Source: Vibrio sinus
GTDB taxonomy: Bacteria; Pseudomonadota; Gammaproteobacteria; Enterobacterales; Vibrionaceae
Length of the DNA: 36,152 nucleotides
Assembly (NCBI RefSeq): GCF_023634645.1
Contig: NZ_JAMKMR010000030.1
Span: 1 to 36,152 of the forward strand
Reading direction: 5' to 3'
Positions 1 to 7,390 of this stretch are shown here, piece after piece. Each line of letters begins with the position of its first letter. The stretch's first letter is position 1. The translations under genes were made by a program, and so were the position numbers. The notes under the pieces are model-generated. The model made no database searches, was not told the DNA's origin, and saw only the letters and a program-made list of their open reading frames with translations.

Positions 1-8
1 TGGCTATT

Positions 9-2108
9 TTAATTACCGCTTTTGTTAACTACCATGGAGTAATCAGCATCTTCGATTGAGCTATTATTATCTAAGCTACGACTGTTACCACTTGGTTCTT
101 TTTGCAGATATTCCTGATTGATACCACGCGCTGATTGAAGATCTTCTTCAATCTCTTTGAGAGTACGAATTAACTTCATCGAGGCTTCGGCTCTATCGAA
201 AACGACTCGGTGAATTTCGGTATGTAGAGACGTTCTACGATTGATACGCTGGATGAGATCCAATACCTCTAAGGTATTCGGATTGATACCAATGGATTCG
301 AGTAAAAAGTCGAAGTGTTCTTTACTTAGTTCTGAATTGTTAATGACAAGCCCTTGGATGGCGTCTATATCTGAATCAATCTGCACTTCTACCGCCATTG
401 AATTCAATTGGTATTCTGAACAAAGCCTATCAACCACAAACTCTTTTTCTTCTTTCGATACGTATTTGCACAGCTCAATAGTGTTTTGTTTTTTGCCATA
501 AATGACAGAAAACTTTTTGAACCGCCTGGACACCACAGAAGACATTTGACGGCTGATGCGTTTATTTAAGTGCTCTACCTGATACAACTCGCTCATGATA
601 TTGTTGACGATTGGGGAATTTTCGCTCGTTGCTTTACAGCATTTGAGCATTTCCTCGACGTGACATGTCACCTTTAAGTACTCCTCTTTAAAAGAGATAC
701 GACCACGATAACCCCATAGGTTAAAGTGAATTTCGTTAAGTTCGTCTACATACTCATGGCGAAGGTGGGGATCATTTAATTTCTTTTTATCTAAACTGCG
801 AAACGCCGATTTCAATGCCTTCTTAAAACTACCTAAGTCTGTTTTTCCGCCAGACATTTGTCTGTACATGTTCTTAAGTGTCTCAGTTAAATCTCCATGA
901 TGGCATAATGCTCTGAACCTTAGATACAAAGTGAAAAGGATCGCTGGTACCGCAAGAGACTTTTCAGGGAATGCAAAAAGTTGATCTTCTTTCATGATCA
1001 GATCAAACACGTTATTTGGCAAAGACACTAAATAAATCGTGGCATCGAGACCAAAAACGACTCTTCCTGTATCAGGATCAATTTCAGGTTCAGTTTCTGT
1101 AAGTGGAGTCAGGTATGAAAAGTTTCTAAACGAGTGCCTAGCGTATCCGTGTAGCGTGATATCATCGAGTTCCACTTCTGCCAACCCATGTAAGTCGTAC
1201 TCTGTATCTATTATAGCTTGTAAACAATCTCGAACATGCATGCGATTTGGCCCACCCCGAGATCGTCCAATCATATCAATGATTTGATCGATATGAATTG
1301 GTGTAAGGTTCTTCGGAGAGGTGCCATTTTTTCTATGTTTTTCCAGTTCGTTTCTATGATAATTGTATACTAGGGCGTAGGTTGCATACAGCACCTGTAA
1401 ATCTTCGCCATCCATAATGTTCATAAACGAGCGAACACGTGTAATGATTTTCTTTGTCCCTGTGGAAGCTTTTACAAATATTTCCCTGGCTTGTTCAGCG
1501 TCTGCTACTTTATTGGTAATAGCAGAGCGGCCTTTTTTTCGATTTGATGTGTTTATTAACTGCTCTACGGGATTGTTACCTAGATGGCGTAATACTGCCG
1601 GTGTATTTCCTTTCGAGAACTTAGGCAGATTGAACCCTTTCTCTGCTAACATGTTTCGATTTTTTTCGCGTTGAGTCGTGAGATTATTGTTTATCGTGGT
1701 TGCAATCTTATGTGTTTTTGAAGAGTCATCAGTATGGTCTACTGTTCTGCTAAGATAGTCTTCATGGCTCTCAATAAGTAATACGTCACATGTTATCCTA
1801 GGTAGTGAACTGCCATCAGAAAACTGAAATGGCACTGATTGCAGTAATCCCTTTGATCGTAGTGTACGAAGTCTATTTCTTACCGTATGAAGTATTTCTC
1901 CCGATTGAGCCGCGAATTCCTGTACAGAAACTAAACCTTGATCATCAGCAAGTGCGCTACTAGCTAGCAATGAGTTGACGGTTTGCCTAGCTGATTTACT
2001 CAATTTGTAGTGAGTTAAATCTATGTTGGCCGGTATATCTTGAGGAAGAAGAATGAGTGAGCCGCCTCCAGCTGTTCTATTCTTGATGATCAATTTTGAC
2101 TCGTGCAT
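9..2108 (-). CDS. rctB: RctB-like replication initiator, divergent
   Basis: This 699-residue protein resembles RctB, the DNA-binding initiator of Vibrio chromosome II (658 residues in V. cholerae), over much of its length. The clearest stretch is around residues 225-320: MNIMDGEDLQVLYATYALV, then a short His-rich turn, then a TPIHIDQIIDMIGRSRGGP-type segment and RDCLQAIIDTEYDLHGL. The N-terminal 110 residues look like a winged helix (LVSVQEFAAQSGEILHTVRN then RLRTLRSKGLLQSVPF). Similarity judged from memory is low, and the N-terminus differs, so this is a paralogous or plasmid-type RctB rather than the conserved chromosomal one. The ATG has no strong ribosome-binding site. A GGGTTCA core matching the origin repeats lies 7 bases upstream of the start, which suggests autorepression. 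The gene reads away from the repeat-rich origin, as rctB does beside ori2. The stop is at the window edge. Confidence 0.85.
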   Translation of the reverse strand: MHESKLIIKNRTAGGGSLILLPQDIPANIDLTHYKLSKSARQTVNSLLASSALADDQGLVSVQEFAAQSGEILHTVRNRLRTLRSKGLLQSVPFQFSDGSSLPRITCDVLLIESHEDYLSRTVDHTDDSSKTHKIATTINNNLTTQREKNRNMLAEKGFNLPKFSKGNTPAVLRHLGNNPVEQLINTSNRKKGRSAITNKVADAEQAREIFVKASTGTKKIITRVRSFMNIMDGEDLQVLYATYALVYNYHRNELEKHRKNGTSPKNLTPIHIDQIIDMIGRSRGGPNRMHVRDCLQAIIDTEYDLHGLAEVELDDITLHGYARHSFRNFSYLTPLTETEPEIDPDTGRVVFGLDATIYLVSLPNNVFDLIMKEDQLFAFPEKSLAVPAILFTLYLRFRALCHHGDLTETLKNMYRQMSGGKTDLGSFKKALKSAFRSLDKKKLNDPHLRHEYVDELNEIHFNLWGYRGRISFKEEYLKVTCHVEEMLKCCKATSENSPIVNNIMSELYQVEHLNKRISRQMSSVVSRRFKKFSVIYGKKQNTIELCKYVSKEEKEFVVDRLCSEYQLNSMAVEVQIDSDIDAIQGLVINNSELSKEHFDFLLESIGINPNTLEVLDLIQRINRRTSLHTEIHRVVFDRAEASMKLIRTLKEIEEDLQSARGINQEYLQKEPSGNSRSLDNNSSIEDADYSMVVNKSGN

Positions 2109-2114
2109 GTTTTT

Positions 2115-2121
2115 GGGTTCA
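2115..2121. promoter_or_regulatory. Putative initiator-binding half-site in rctB leader
   Basis: The heptamer GGGTTCA (TGAACCC on the coding strand) lies within the untranslated leader, just before the RctB-like start codon. It is identical to the core of the 55-bp and 40-bp repeats, so the initiator may bind its own gene. Function is inferred; only the sequence match is seen. Confidence 0.4.
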
Positions 2122-2130
2122 GCTGGGAGA

Positions 2131-2185
2131 TTTATTATGATTTTAATATAACTTTGAAAAAAATCTATTATTTTTTGATTTTGGA
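2131..2185. other. A+T-rich segment, candidate DNA unwinding element
   Basis: A run almost free of G and C follows the initiator leader, with long A and T tracts at 2155-2163 and 2168-2175. Placed between the initiator gene and the iterons, it could be where the duplex opens. It could equally be the rctB promoter; both are inferred. Confidence 0.35.
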
Positions 2186-2346
2186 TGTTGGACTTTAGAT
2201 TTGCGACACAACTTAAGTAATAAGATCACTGATCTTTCTGTTTATTATCCAATATATACTCTTGATATTTCTTATAATAGACAGTGATTTTCTGTGGGTA
2301 AGTGTTTAACCCTTTGTTTTTGAATGACATAATTTTTGTGACTCTA

Positions 2347-2438
2347 CAAAGTCATACCCCGATAGAGCTAAGATCTTGAACCCGATAAATCCAAGATCCA
2401 TAACCCGATGAACTCAAGATCCATAACCCGATTAATTA
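2347..2438. repeat. Four 23-bp iterons with CCCGAT core
   Basis: The hexamer CCCGAT ends at 2363, 2386, 2409 and 2432, exactly 23 bp apart. Units 2-4 each begin AAGATC (2370, 2393, 2416), which includes a Dam-methylation site GATC. The core is TGAACCCGAT in unit 2, ATAACCCGAT in units 3 and 4 and ATACCCCGAT in unit 1. The spacing of about two helical turns on one face, plus GATC in each unit, matches the logic of RctB iterons, which bind when methylated. These are probably the replicative iterons. Confidence 0.75.
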
Positions 2439-2444
2439 GGAAGC

Positions 2445-2473
2445 ATGATCATCATTATTCGGAAGGATGATCA
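2445..2473. repeat. Paired ATGATCA sites
   Basis: ATGATCA occurs at 2445-2451 and 2467-2473, 22 bp apart and directly after the 23-bp iterons. As I recall, V. cholerae RctB 12-mers contain a very similar ATGATCA core with the GATC methylation site. These may be extra or degenerate iterons. Confidence 0.45.
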
Positions 2474-2488
2474 AAGTAAATTAACATA

Positions 2489-2509
2489 TTATGCACAGGG
2501 TTATGCACT
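2489..2509. promoter_or_regulatory. Two DnaA-box-like sites
   Basis: TTATGCACA at 2489-2497 fits the TTATNCACA DnaA consensus. TTATGCACT at 2501-2509 has one mismatch. They are 12 bp apart in the same orientation and lie just after the iterons. V. cholerae ori2 also carries a DnaA box close to its iterons. Confidence 0.5.
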
Positions 2510-2643
2510 GATGTTGTGTTTATGATTTCTATGGATTGCTTTGGTATTTAATGCCTTACCGTCTACGAAGTGCTAGTACATAGGTGCTATTGTGTTTTTT
2601 CTCATTCGTTCATGTGTATGTAAGCACTTTCTATAGATTGATT

Positions 2644-2886
2644 GGCCAAAGTCATGAACCCGATAAGGGGCAAAATCATAATCTGAGTTGGTGTGTTTGG
2701 CCAAAGTCATGAACCCGATAAGGGGCAAAATCATAATCTGAGTTGGCGTGTTTGGCCAAAGTCATGAACCCGATAAGGGGCAAAATCATAATCTGAGTTG
2801 GTGTGTTTGGCCAAAGTCATGAACCCGATAAAGGGTAAAATCATAATCTGAGTTGGTGTGTTTGGCCAAAGTCACGAGCCCGGTAC
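2644..2886. repeat. 55-bp tandem repeat array (4 units plus a partial)
   Basis: Units start at 2644, 2699, 2754 and 2809, exactly 55 bp apart and nearly identical; a diverged partial copy begins at 2864. Each unit opens GGCCAAAGTCATGAACCCGAT, so the TGAACCCGAT core of the 23-bp iterons recurs once per unit. Differences are few: a T to C at one position of unit 2, and AAGGGTAAAA for AGGGGCAAAA in unit 4. In the partial copy the core has decayed to CGAGCCCGGT. The near identity suggests recent amplification. A role in copy control or handcuffing is inferred. Confidence 0.85.
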
Positions 2887-2978
2887 GTGTAATGATTAGT
2901 GTGGGACAAGTAGATAAGAACAACAAATGTTTATCTAACGCATTCATCGTCGTAACGAACTCTATCAGGCGTTCATGT

Positions 2979-3390
2979 TGAACTCGATAAATATTTTGGG
3001 TTCAGAGAAAGATAACTTAAATTCGTTCAGAGTAAGGTACCTTGAGAACTCACACGTAGTTTTGGGTTCATCGGGAGGTATCGTGAACTCGAACTTAGTT
3101 CTGGGTTCAGAAATAAGGTAACGTGGACTCGCGTTAAGTTTTGGGTTCAGAAGTAAGATAACTTGAACTCGTGCTTAGTTCTGGGTTCAAAGGCTAGGCA
3201 ACGTGAACTCGTGATAAGTTTTGGGTTCAGAAGTAAGGTAACATGGACTCGCGTTTAGTTTTGGGTTCAGAAGTAGCGTAACGTGATCTCGCGCTTAGTT
3301 TTGGGTTCAGAAGTAAGATAACGTGATCTCGCGCTTAGTTCTAGGTTCAGAGGTAAGATAGCGTGAACTCGTGCTTAGTTCTGGGTTCAG
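2979..3390. repeat. 40-bp repeat array with alternating TGAACTC and GGGTTCA cores
   Basis: GGGTTCA starts at 2998, 3064, 3103, 3143, 3183, 3223, 3263, 3303 and 3383, with the variant AGGTTCA at 3343. From 3103 the period is exactly 40 bp. Between successive copies lies the opposite-orientation partner TGAACTC (2979, 3084, 3164, 3204, 3364) or the variants TGGACTC (3124, 3244) and TGATCTC (3284, 3324). Start-to-start spacing alternates 21 and 19 bp, so half-sites sit about every two helical turns in alternating orientation. The array occupies the place of the regulatory 39-mer region beside V. cholerae ori2. It could instead be a centromere-like partition site. Confidence 0.8.
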
Positions 3391-4121
3391 TTTATATGTC
3401 TTTAAATACCTATGTCGATATTCATCAACGGGTCACAGTTTTCTACTGAACTTAACTACCATGGTGCACCATTTTTCTAATGTTGTGTGAAGACACACTA
3501 TTTAGATATTTGAATGGGCAGATCTTCGCAATCCTCGCTCAGCAGTTAAACAATTGTAATAAAGTCTCTTCAAAGAGTGTTATCGCCTTATGCTAATCTA
3601 GCCCGCAACGTTATGTTAGGGAGATTATATGCATATACCTGAAACTTGAAATAGTGGTAAACCACCATATTTAATCAGTTGATTGAAAATGAGTGATTTT
3701 CGCAATGTTCACCTCCAAAGAAATGCCTTCTGGAGACCACAAACTTTCTTTCTCGTTTGATCGTTACATTCCCAACGTTGAGAAAAAAGAGGAGTCGAGA
3801 TCTTACTTTTACTGAGTAGCACTATTATTTAAGTGTTTATGCCTATGTTGTCGACACGCTCTTACTTATATTGTTTAGGTAAGCTGCTTATCATTTTACC
3901 TAGGTGACGTGTCCTCTCACTTTGGTTTAATTTGAAGAACCATGGCTCATCGTTTAGTTACCCTCATAGATCTGCTGTGAACTTAAAAAGTTATCTGTCC
4001 CTAAAAATGGCTGTCGTTTTTTACCTCGCCTTACTAATGATCGAATCAGCTGGTTGAATAATGTCTTTATAGTCCAATTTGAAGCTCTAAATAAGGGCTT
4101 TACTGAACTAAAAGGAAAACC
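3391..4121. other. Non-coding stretch between origin and secretion locus
   Basis: No open reading frame with a ribosome-binding site is supported here. The sequence has scattered stops in all frames and no obvious repeats beyond the 40-bp array. The last 60 bases must hold the promoter and leader of the chaperone gene, whose ribosome-binding site AAAGGA is just before 4122. I see no parA or parB gene and no convincing pseudogene. Confidence 0.5.
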
Positions 4122-4598
4122 ATGAAATCAATACAGTGCTTACTCGATGAATTTTGCGCTATAAATGCACTTCCTCAGCTTCCCATTGAAGTCAATGGGC
4201 GCTGCCAACTGCTGGTTGATGATCATATTCTCGTCTATTTTATCGCTCCCAATACAAATGAACTTTGGTTGTCCGCTAGAGTTGGTGGGCTTCCCCGTAA
4301 AGGAGTCATACGGACCCGAGGTTTAGAGGTCATCGCACGAGCAAACTACTATGGTCTTGGGTGTGGAGGAGGTAGCCTGTCTGTGTCTCCTGATGGGCGT
4401 CAAGTCATTCTATTTGGCCAGAAGGCATTAGCTGTGCTAGATGGAGCGAGTCTCACACAATGGTTCGATGAATTTCATGAACAAAGCATGCAATGGCAAG
4501 CTCGATTCGCCACTTTAGAACAAGGTATTTCGTGTCATGTGGAAGCTGGATATAGACCTGATGAGCCACTTCCGTTTGAAAAAAGGTATTGGGGGTAG
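4122..4598 (+). CDS. Class I type III secretion chaperone (CesT/Tir-chaperone family)
   Basis: This 158-residue acidic protein has the size and pattern of class I effector chaperones: an N-terminal helix (MKSIQCLLDEFCAINALPQL), alternating beta strands with small-residue turns (residues 25-60), and a C-terminal helix (LTQWFDEFHEQSMQWQARFA). Such dimeric cytosolic chaperones bind the N-terminal region of a partner effector and deliver it to the SctN ATPase. The gene is immediately followed by a 485-residue candidate effector whose GTG start lies 4 bases after the chaperone stop, the usual chaperone-effector pairing. The start has a ribosome-binding site AAAGGA. The family assignment rests on pattern and context, not on a conserved motif. 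Confidence 0.7.
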   Translation: MKSIQCLLDEFCAINALPQLPIEVNGRCQLLVDDHILVYFIAPNTNELWLSARVGGLPRKGVIRTRGLEVIARANYYGLGCGGGSLSVSPDGRQVILFGQKALAVLDGASLTQWFDEFHEQSMQWQARFATLEQGISCHVEAGYRPDEPLPFEKRYWG

Positions 4599-4602
4599 TC
4601 GA

Positions 4603-6060
4603 GTGAAAACCAGTCAAAGCAAGACTCCTAGTCTAAATCAGTTTCGCGCTATTGCTTCGGAAAATGATGTTCGAGTTATCAGTAAACGTGGAAAAATCAA
4701 AGAGCCATCAGTATTTCATCGAGGTCATAAGTACTCCGTGATTAGTGAGCATGTACTTAAAGAGAAATACGATAAGTACTTTCAGGAGAATATAAAAACC
4801 CATTTAGATTTAAAACAAGCCCTTCTTAAAGAAGAAAACTACGACACTGCCATGCTGGCGTATTCACTGGTTGGTCACTCTGGTTACCGAGGAGAACCAT
4901 TGACAGAGCGTAAAATACATGAGGTTGTGACGCTCTTGGGCGAAATTAAAGTCGGGGCAGATAAGTATCAAGAGCTTAAACACCTTTTCGACGCGATAAG
5001 CCAAGATCCTCGACTGCATGTAAGTTTAGAAACACAATATCCTGGCAAGATGGATGGATTAGGTACCGAGCTTCTGGAGATGGCAAAAGACAACCTAGCC
5101 GAGCCGATTTTGAACACAGCCATTAACTTGGTTTTGCCTGGCGTTGGTCTAATGGTGGCAACTGGCCGGGAGCTTTACAAAGCGTCGGTGAACGGGGATG
5201 CAGAAGCCTATCATCATCAGTTAGAACAAATTTCACAACTGCCCGGGCGTGATAGGCGACTATCGCTGCCTATGCAGCAAACGCTGGCAACTGATCATGC
5301 ACAGTTGTCTGAAGAGGCTGGGGTAGGGGCCACGTTAGGTATGGCAACGGGTGGACTGGGCACATTCGGTGTTGCACCGTCTGCGGTTGCAGGCGTCATG
5401 CAACTGGCCAAAAAACAAATCGGTACGGTAGCGGCTTCACTCGCTATCACCGGAGGTGGTTTTGTAGCAAGGCAGGTGGGGGATTATTATCTCGATAATG
5501 AAGGAAACCAATCTTTAGCGCAAGAGGTGAGCTCTGGTGTATTGCCGAGGCTTGAAATATCCAATGCGAAGGGGAAGTTTACTTTCAGTATGCAAGACGC
5601 TGCAACTGTACGAGCTCTGATGGCTTACCTTGGTCCAAAAGAGGATACCAACTTGACCAAATCTGATGCGCCCGATCAGGTGAAAAAAATGGAAAAGGCT
5701 CGATTGGCAGTAAAGAAATCTTTAGGCTCGCAACCTAGTGAACATTTGGTCCCTAATACTCATGCATTATCGAGCAAGGAAGGTACCCCCAGCACAACAG
5801 AAACAATCGCAGTAGGGGCGCTTAGAAAGCTACTTAATGAAGACTGGAATTGGTTGATGCCAGCGGTACGTTGTTTAGATGAAGGTCACGCTGATCAGAT
5901 CAACGCGAAGTTAACCTATAAATTACCTCTAGAAGCGCCCAATGGCCGAGTTTTTCTAGACAAGAGCCCAAATTTAACAGATGAACAACTCGATTCACTA
6001 TCCAAAATGGGCTCACCAAGCCAGTTGCGATTAATGTATCTTGCTGAAGGTTGGATGTAG
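4603..6060 (+). CDS. Candidate membrane-active type III effector, unknown family
   Basis: The preferred start is the GTG at 4603, preceded by a GGGGG tract and placed just after the chaperone stop. This gives 485 residues. An upstream ATG at 4537 lies inside the chaperone gene and is less likely. The first 60 residues are rich in Ser, Lys and Asn without a Sec signal, as in type III substrates. Two hydrophobic regions are visible, one near residues 170-195 (LNTAINLVLPGVGLMVATG) and a longer Gly/Ala-rich one near 245-295 (GVGATLGMATGGLGTFGVAP and onward). They could form a hairpin in a host membrane. The C-terminal half is soluble with charged helices. I recognise no catalytic motif. Although its length is near that of SseC, it has no sequence resemblance to SseC as I recall it. 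Secretion is inferred from the adjacent chaperone and apparatus. Confidence 0.6.
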   Translation: MKTSQSKTPSLNQFRAIASENDVRVISKRGKIKEPSVFHRGHKYSVISEHVLKEKYDKYFQENIKTHLDLKQALLKEENYDTAMLAYSLVGHSGYRGEPLTERKIHEVVTLLGEIKVGADKYQELKHLFDAISQDPRLHVSLETQYPGKMDGLGTELLEMAKDNLAEPILNTAINLVLPGVGLMVATGRELYKASVNGDAEAYHHQLEQISQLPGRDRRLSLPMQQTLATDHAQLSEEAGVGATLGMATGGLGTFGVAPSAVAGVMQLAKKQIGTVAASLAITGGGFVARQVGDYYLDNEGNQSLAQEVSSGVLPRLEISNAKGKFTFSMQDAATVRALMAYLGPKEDTNLTKSDAPDQVKKMEKARLAVKKSLGSQPSEHLVPNTHALSSKEGTPSTTETIAVGALRKLLNEDWNWLMPAVRCLDEGHADQINAKLTYKLPLEAPNGRVFLDKSPNLTDEQLDSLSKMGSPSQLRLMYLAEGWM

Positions 6061-6065
6061 GTGAG

Positions 6066-6081
6066 GCTGTACTTCTACAGC
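6066..6081. terminator. Possible terminator hairpin after effector gene
   Basis: GCTGTA-CTTC-TACAGC forms a perfect 6-bp stem with a tetraloop 5 bases after the effector stop codon. No T tract follows on either strand, so it may be a weak terminator or RNA-stabilising hairpin between the two convergent units. Confidence 0.35.
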
Positions 6082-6103
6082 TTCGCAAGTTTATGTGCAC
6101 CTT

Positions 6104-6415
6104 TTAGTCTTCGAGAGAGTTCATTTTCTCACGATACTTCTCATAAAATTCATTGCTTGCGTTTTCTACGCTCTTGGAAACCTTGAGCATCTTCTCCATA
6201 TTGACTCTTAAGTCTTTGATTATTTTATCTAATGATTGTATTTCGGAGTGATATATATTTTGGCCATTTGGTGTAGAAATAATCAATTCTCTCATTTTCT
6301 GAGATTTTTTAAAAACCCTTTCACACTCTTTTAGCTGATTAAAAACGGCTACCTCTTTTGCATAGTCTAACAGTAAATAAACTTTCTCATATTCATCTTT
6401 ATTTTCTAAATTCAT
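6104..6415 (-). CDS. Small helical protein, possible SseA/CesAB-type chaperone
   Basis: This 103-residue, Lys/Glu-rich protein is predicted almost wholly helical with heptad-like spacing (residues 1-50 and 58-100). It lacks a signal peptide and hydrophobic segments. SseA of SPI-2 and CesAB of LEE are helical chaperones of about 105 residues that bind EspA/SseB-type filament proteins and translocators, and this protein matches that size and style. It lies downstream of the 180-residue candidate secreted protein on the same strand, with a 240-base gap. AGGTGA precedes the ATG. Chaperone function is inferred from size, composition and position; no signature was recognised. Codons are visibly more A+T-rich than in the apparatus genes. 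Confidence 0.45.
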   Translation of the reverse strand: MNLENKDEYEKVYLLLDYAKEVAVFNQLKECERVFKKSQKMRELIISTPNGQNIYHSEIQSLDKIIKDLRVNMEKMLKVSKSVENASNEFYEKYREKMNSLED

Positions 6416-6637
6416 ATGATAATCACCTGAATGCCTAAAGTTAATGATTTGGAGCGTAAAGTTAAAACGATAAGTGAAATGACGTAACGAATGATATCCC
6501 TAAATTCGATGATTATACTGATTTATAACCTCGACTATAGGTATAGAAGACAAACGTACCGTTAAGATGACTATGAACATTGTTATAAAGACGCTATACA
6601 ATATGCCCATAGTCATCACGGTTAATCCGCCAATATT

Positions 6638-6653
6638 ATTAGCCGGAGCTAAT
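6638..6653. terminator. Possible hairpin after the 180-residue gene
   Basis: ATTAGC-CGGA-GCTAAT is a perfect 6-bp stem just downstream of the minus-strand stop codon at 6656. There is no clear T tract, so termination is uncertain. Confidence 0.35.
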
Positions 6654-6655
6654 TG

Positions 6656-7198
6656 TTATTTGAAGTTACGTGCAATTGCTTCTAGCGTATCATTATGCTT
6701 TTTATTCACATCGGATAAGGATGTCATAAACTGGTTAAGTTGGTTAAATGCGAATTGTAATTTTTGCATATCGATTGGATCATAGCCGGCGTCTTCACTA
6801 TTTCCTCCCGATTTTCCGCCGAGCCCGCCGAGCCCGCCGAGCACACCAAGAGCGCCGCCAATAATACCTCCAACCCCTGGGATCATTGAAAAAACACTCT
6901 TAAATATGTCAAAAACCCCACCTATGGCTTGCTTGCCCGCTTGCATGGCAGCCTTCTGAACTTTTTGTTGTTTCATTGACTCCATTAGCAGTTCTAGCTT
7001 TTCTTTTTGCTCTTTTGTGGCGTGAGCCATAAAGAGCCCCATGTCAGCCCAGACGTTACCAGTCAAAGCAAAGTTTTCAGTATCCATTGTTATATTTGCA
7101 TTAGCCATCTTATAGTTGGCAGTATCCGTAATTCCTTTGCCAGTAAAGATAGATTCTGCAGCTATACTACTACCCATGGATGAATTAATAGCACTCAT
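6656..7198 (-). CDS. Candidate secreted translocon component or membrane-active effector
   Basis: The chosen ATG at 7198 has AGGAG eight bases upstream; a GTG at 7207 overlaps that site and is unlikely. The 180-residue product has an N-terminus rich in Ser, Ala, Asn and Thr (secretion-signal-like), an amphipathic helix near residues 55-90 and a Gly-rich hydrophobic segment near residues 100-128 (MIPGVGGIIGGALGVLGGLG). A C-terminal helix of heptad character ends the protein (QKLQFAFNQLNQFMTSLSDV). One hydrophobic stretch plus a C-terminal coiled coil recalls small translocators (SseD, YopD class). The final helix is also reminiscent of the EspA/SseB C-terminus. It follows sctU on the same strand after a 192-base gap. 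No confident family match. Confidence 0.5.
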   Translation of the reverse strand: MSAINSSMGSSIAAESIFTGKGITDTANYKMANANITMDTENFALTGNVWADMGLFMAHATKEQKEKLELLMESMKQQKVQKAAMQAGKQAIGGVFDIFKSVFSMIPGVGGIIGGALGVLGGLGGLGGKSGGNSEDAGYDPIDMQKLQFAFNQLNQFMTSLSDVNKKHNDTLEAIARNFK

Positions 7199-7390
7199 AT
7201 TTAACACTCCTGTTATTTGAAATTTAATTCAAAATCAAACAAGTTAAAATAAATTAAACACTCTTAAGAGCATACATAGAAATATCAAATACCATTGCCA
7301 ACAGCCATGAGTAGAAACCCCCTTAATATTTAATTATTTGCGCTGTAAACGTACTTTATGAATCTACATGGTTGTGTTGCATGGGGTACA

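Larger units (their letters stand above)
2109..3390. other. Replication origin region of an RctB-type replicon
   Basis: This non-coding region upstream of the RctB-like gene has the expected parts of an iteron origin. An A+T-rich segment at about 2131-2185 is a candidate unwinding element. Four 23-bp iterons, paired ATGATCA sites, two DnaA-box-like sites, a 55-bp tandem array and a 40-bp array follow in order. In V. cholerae the corresponding layout is rctB, then 12-mer iterons with GATC sites, then regulatory 39-mers and 29-mers. The order here is analogous but the repeat sequences differ. No parAB genes follow on the far side; the secretion locus starts there instead. The origin function is inferred from this architecture and the adjacent initiator. 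Confidence 0.75.

Noticed and set aside
2644..3390. CRISPR array
   Set aside because: The units are contiguous tandem repeats with repeated, not unique, spacers, and there are no cas genes.
4537..4602. Longer effector form starting at the ATG at 4537
   Set aside because: It lies inside the chaperone gene without a ribosome-binding site. The GTG at 4603 directly after the chaperone stop is better placed.
4603..6060. SseC/EspD-type large translocator
   Set aside because: Length is similar, but the hydrophobic pattern and sequence do not match SseC, and the partner is a class I rather than a TPR-type class II chaperone.
7285..7308. Seven-codon leader frame with a GGGGG site upstream of the 180-residue gene
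   Set aside because: Too short to support coding. It has no regulatory codon run and no terminator or antiterminator pair.
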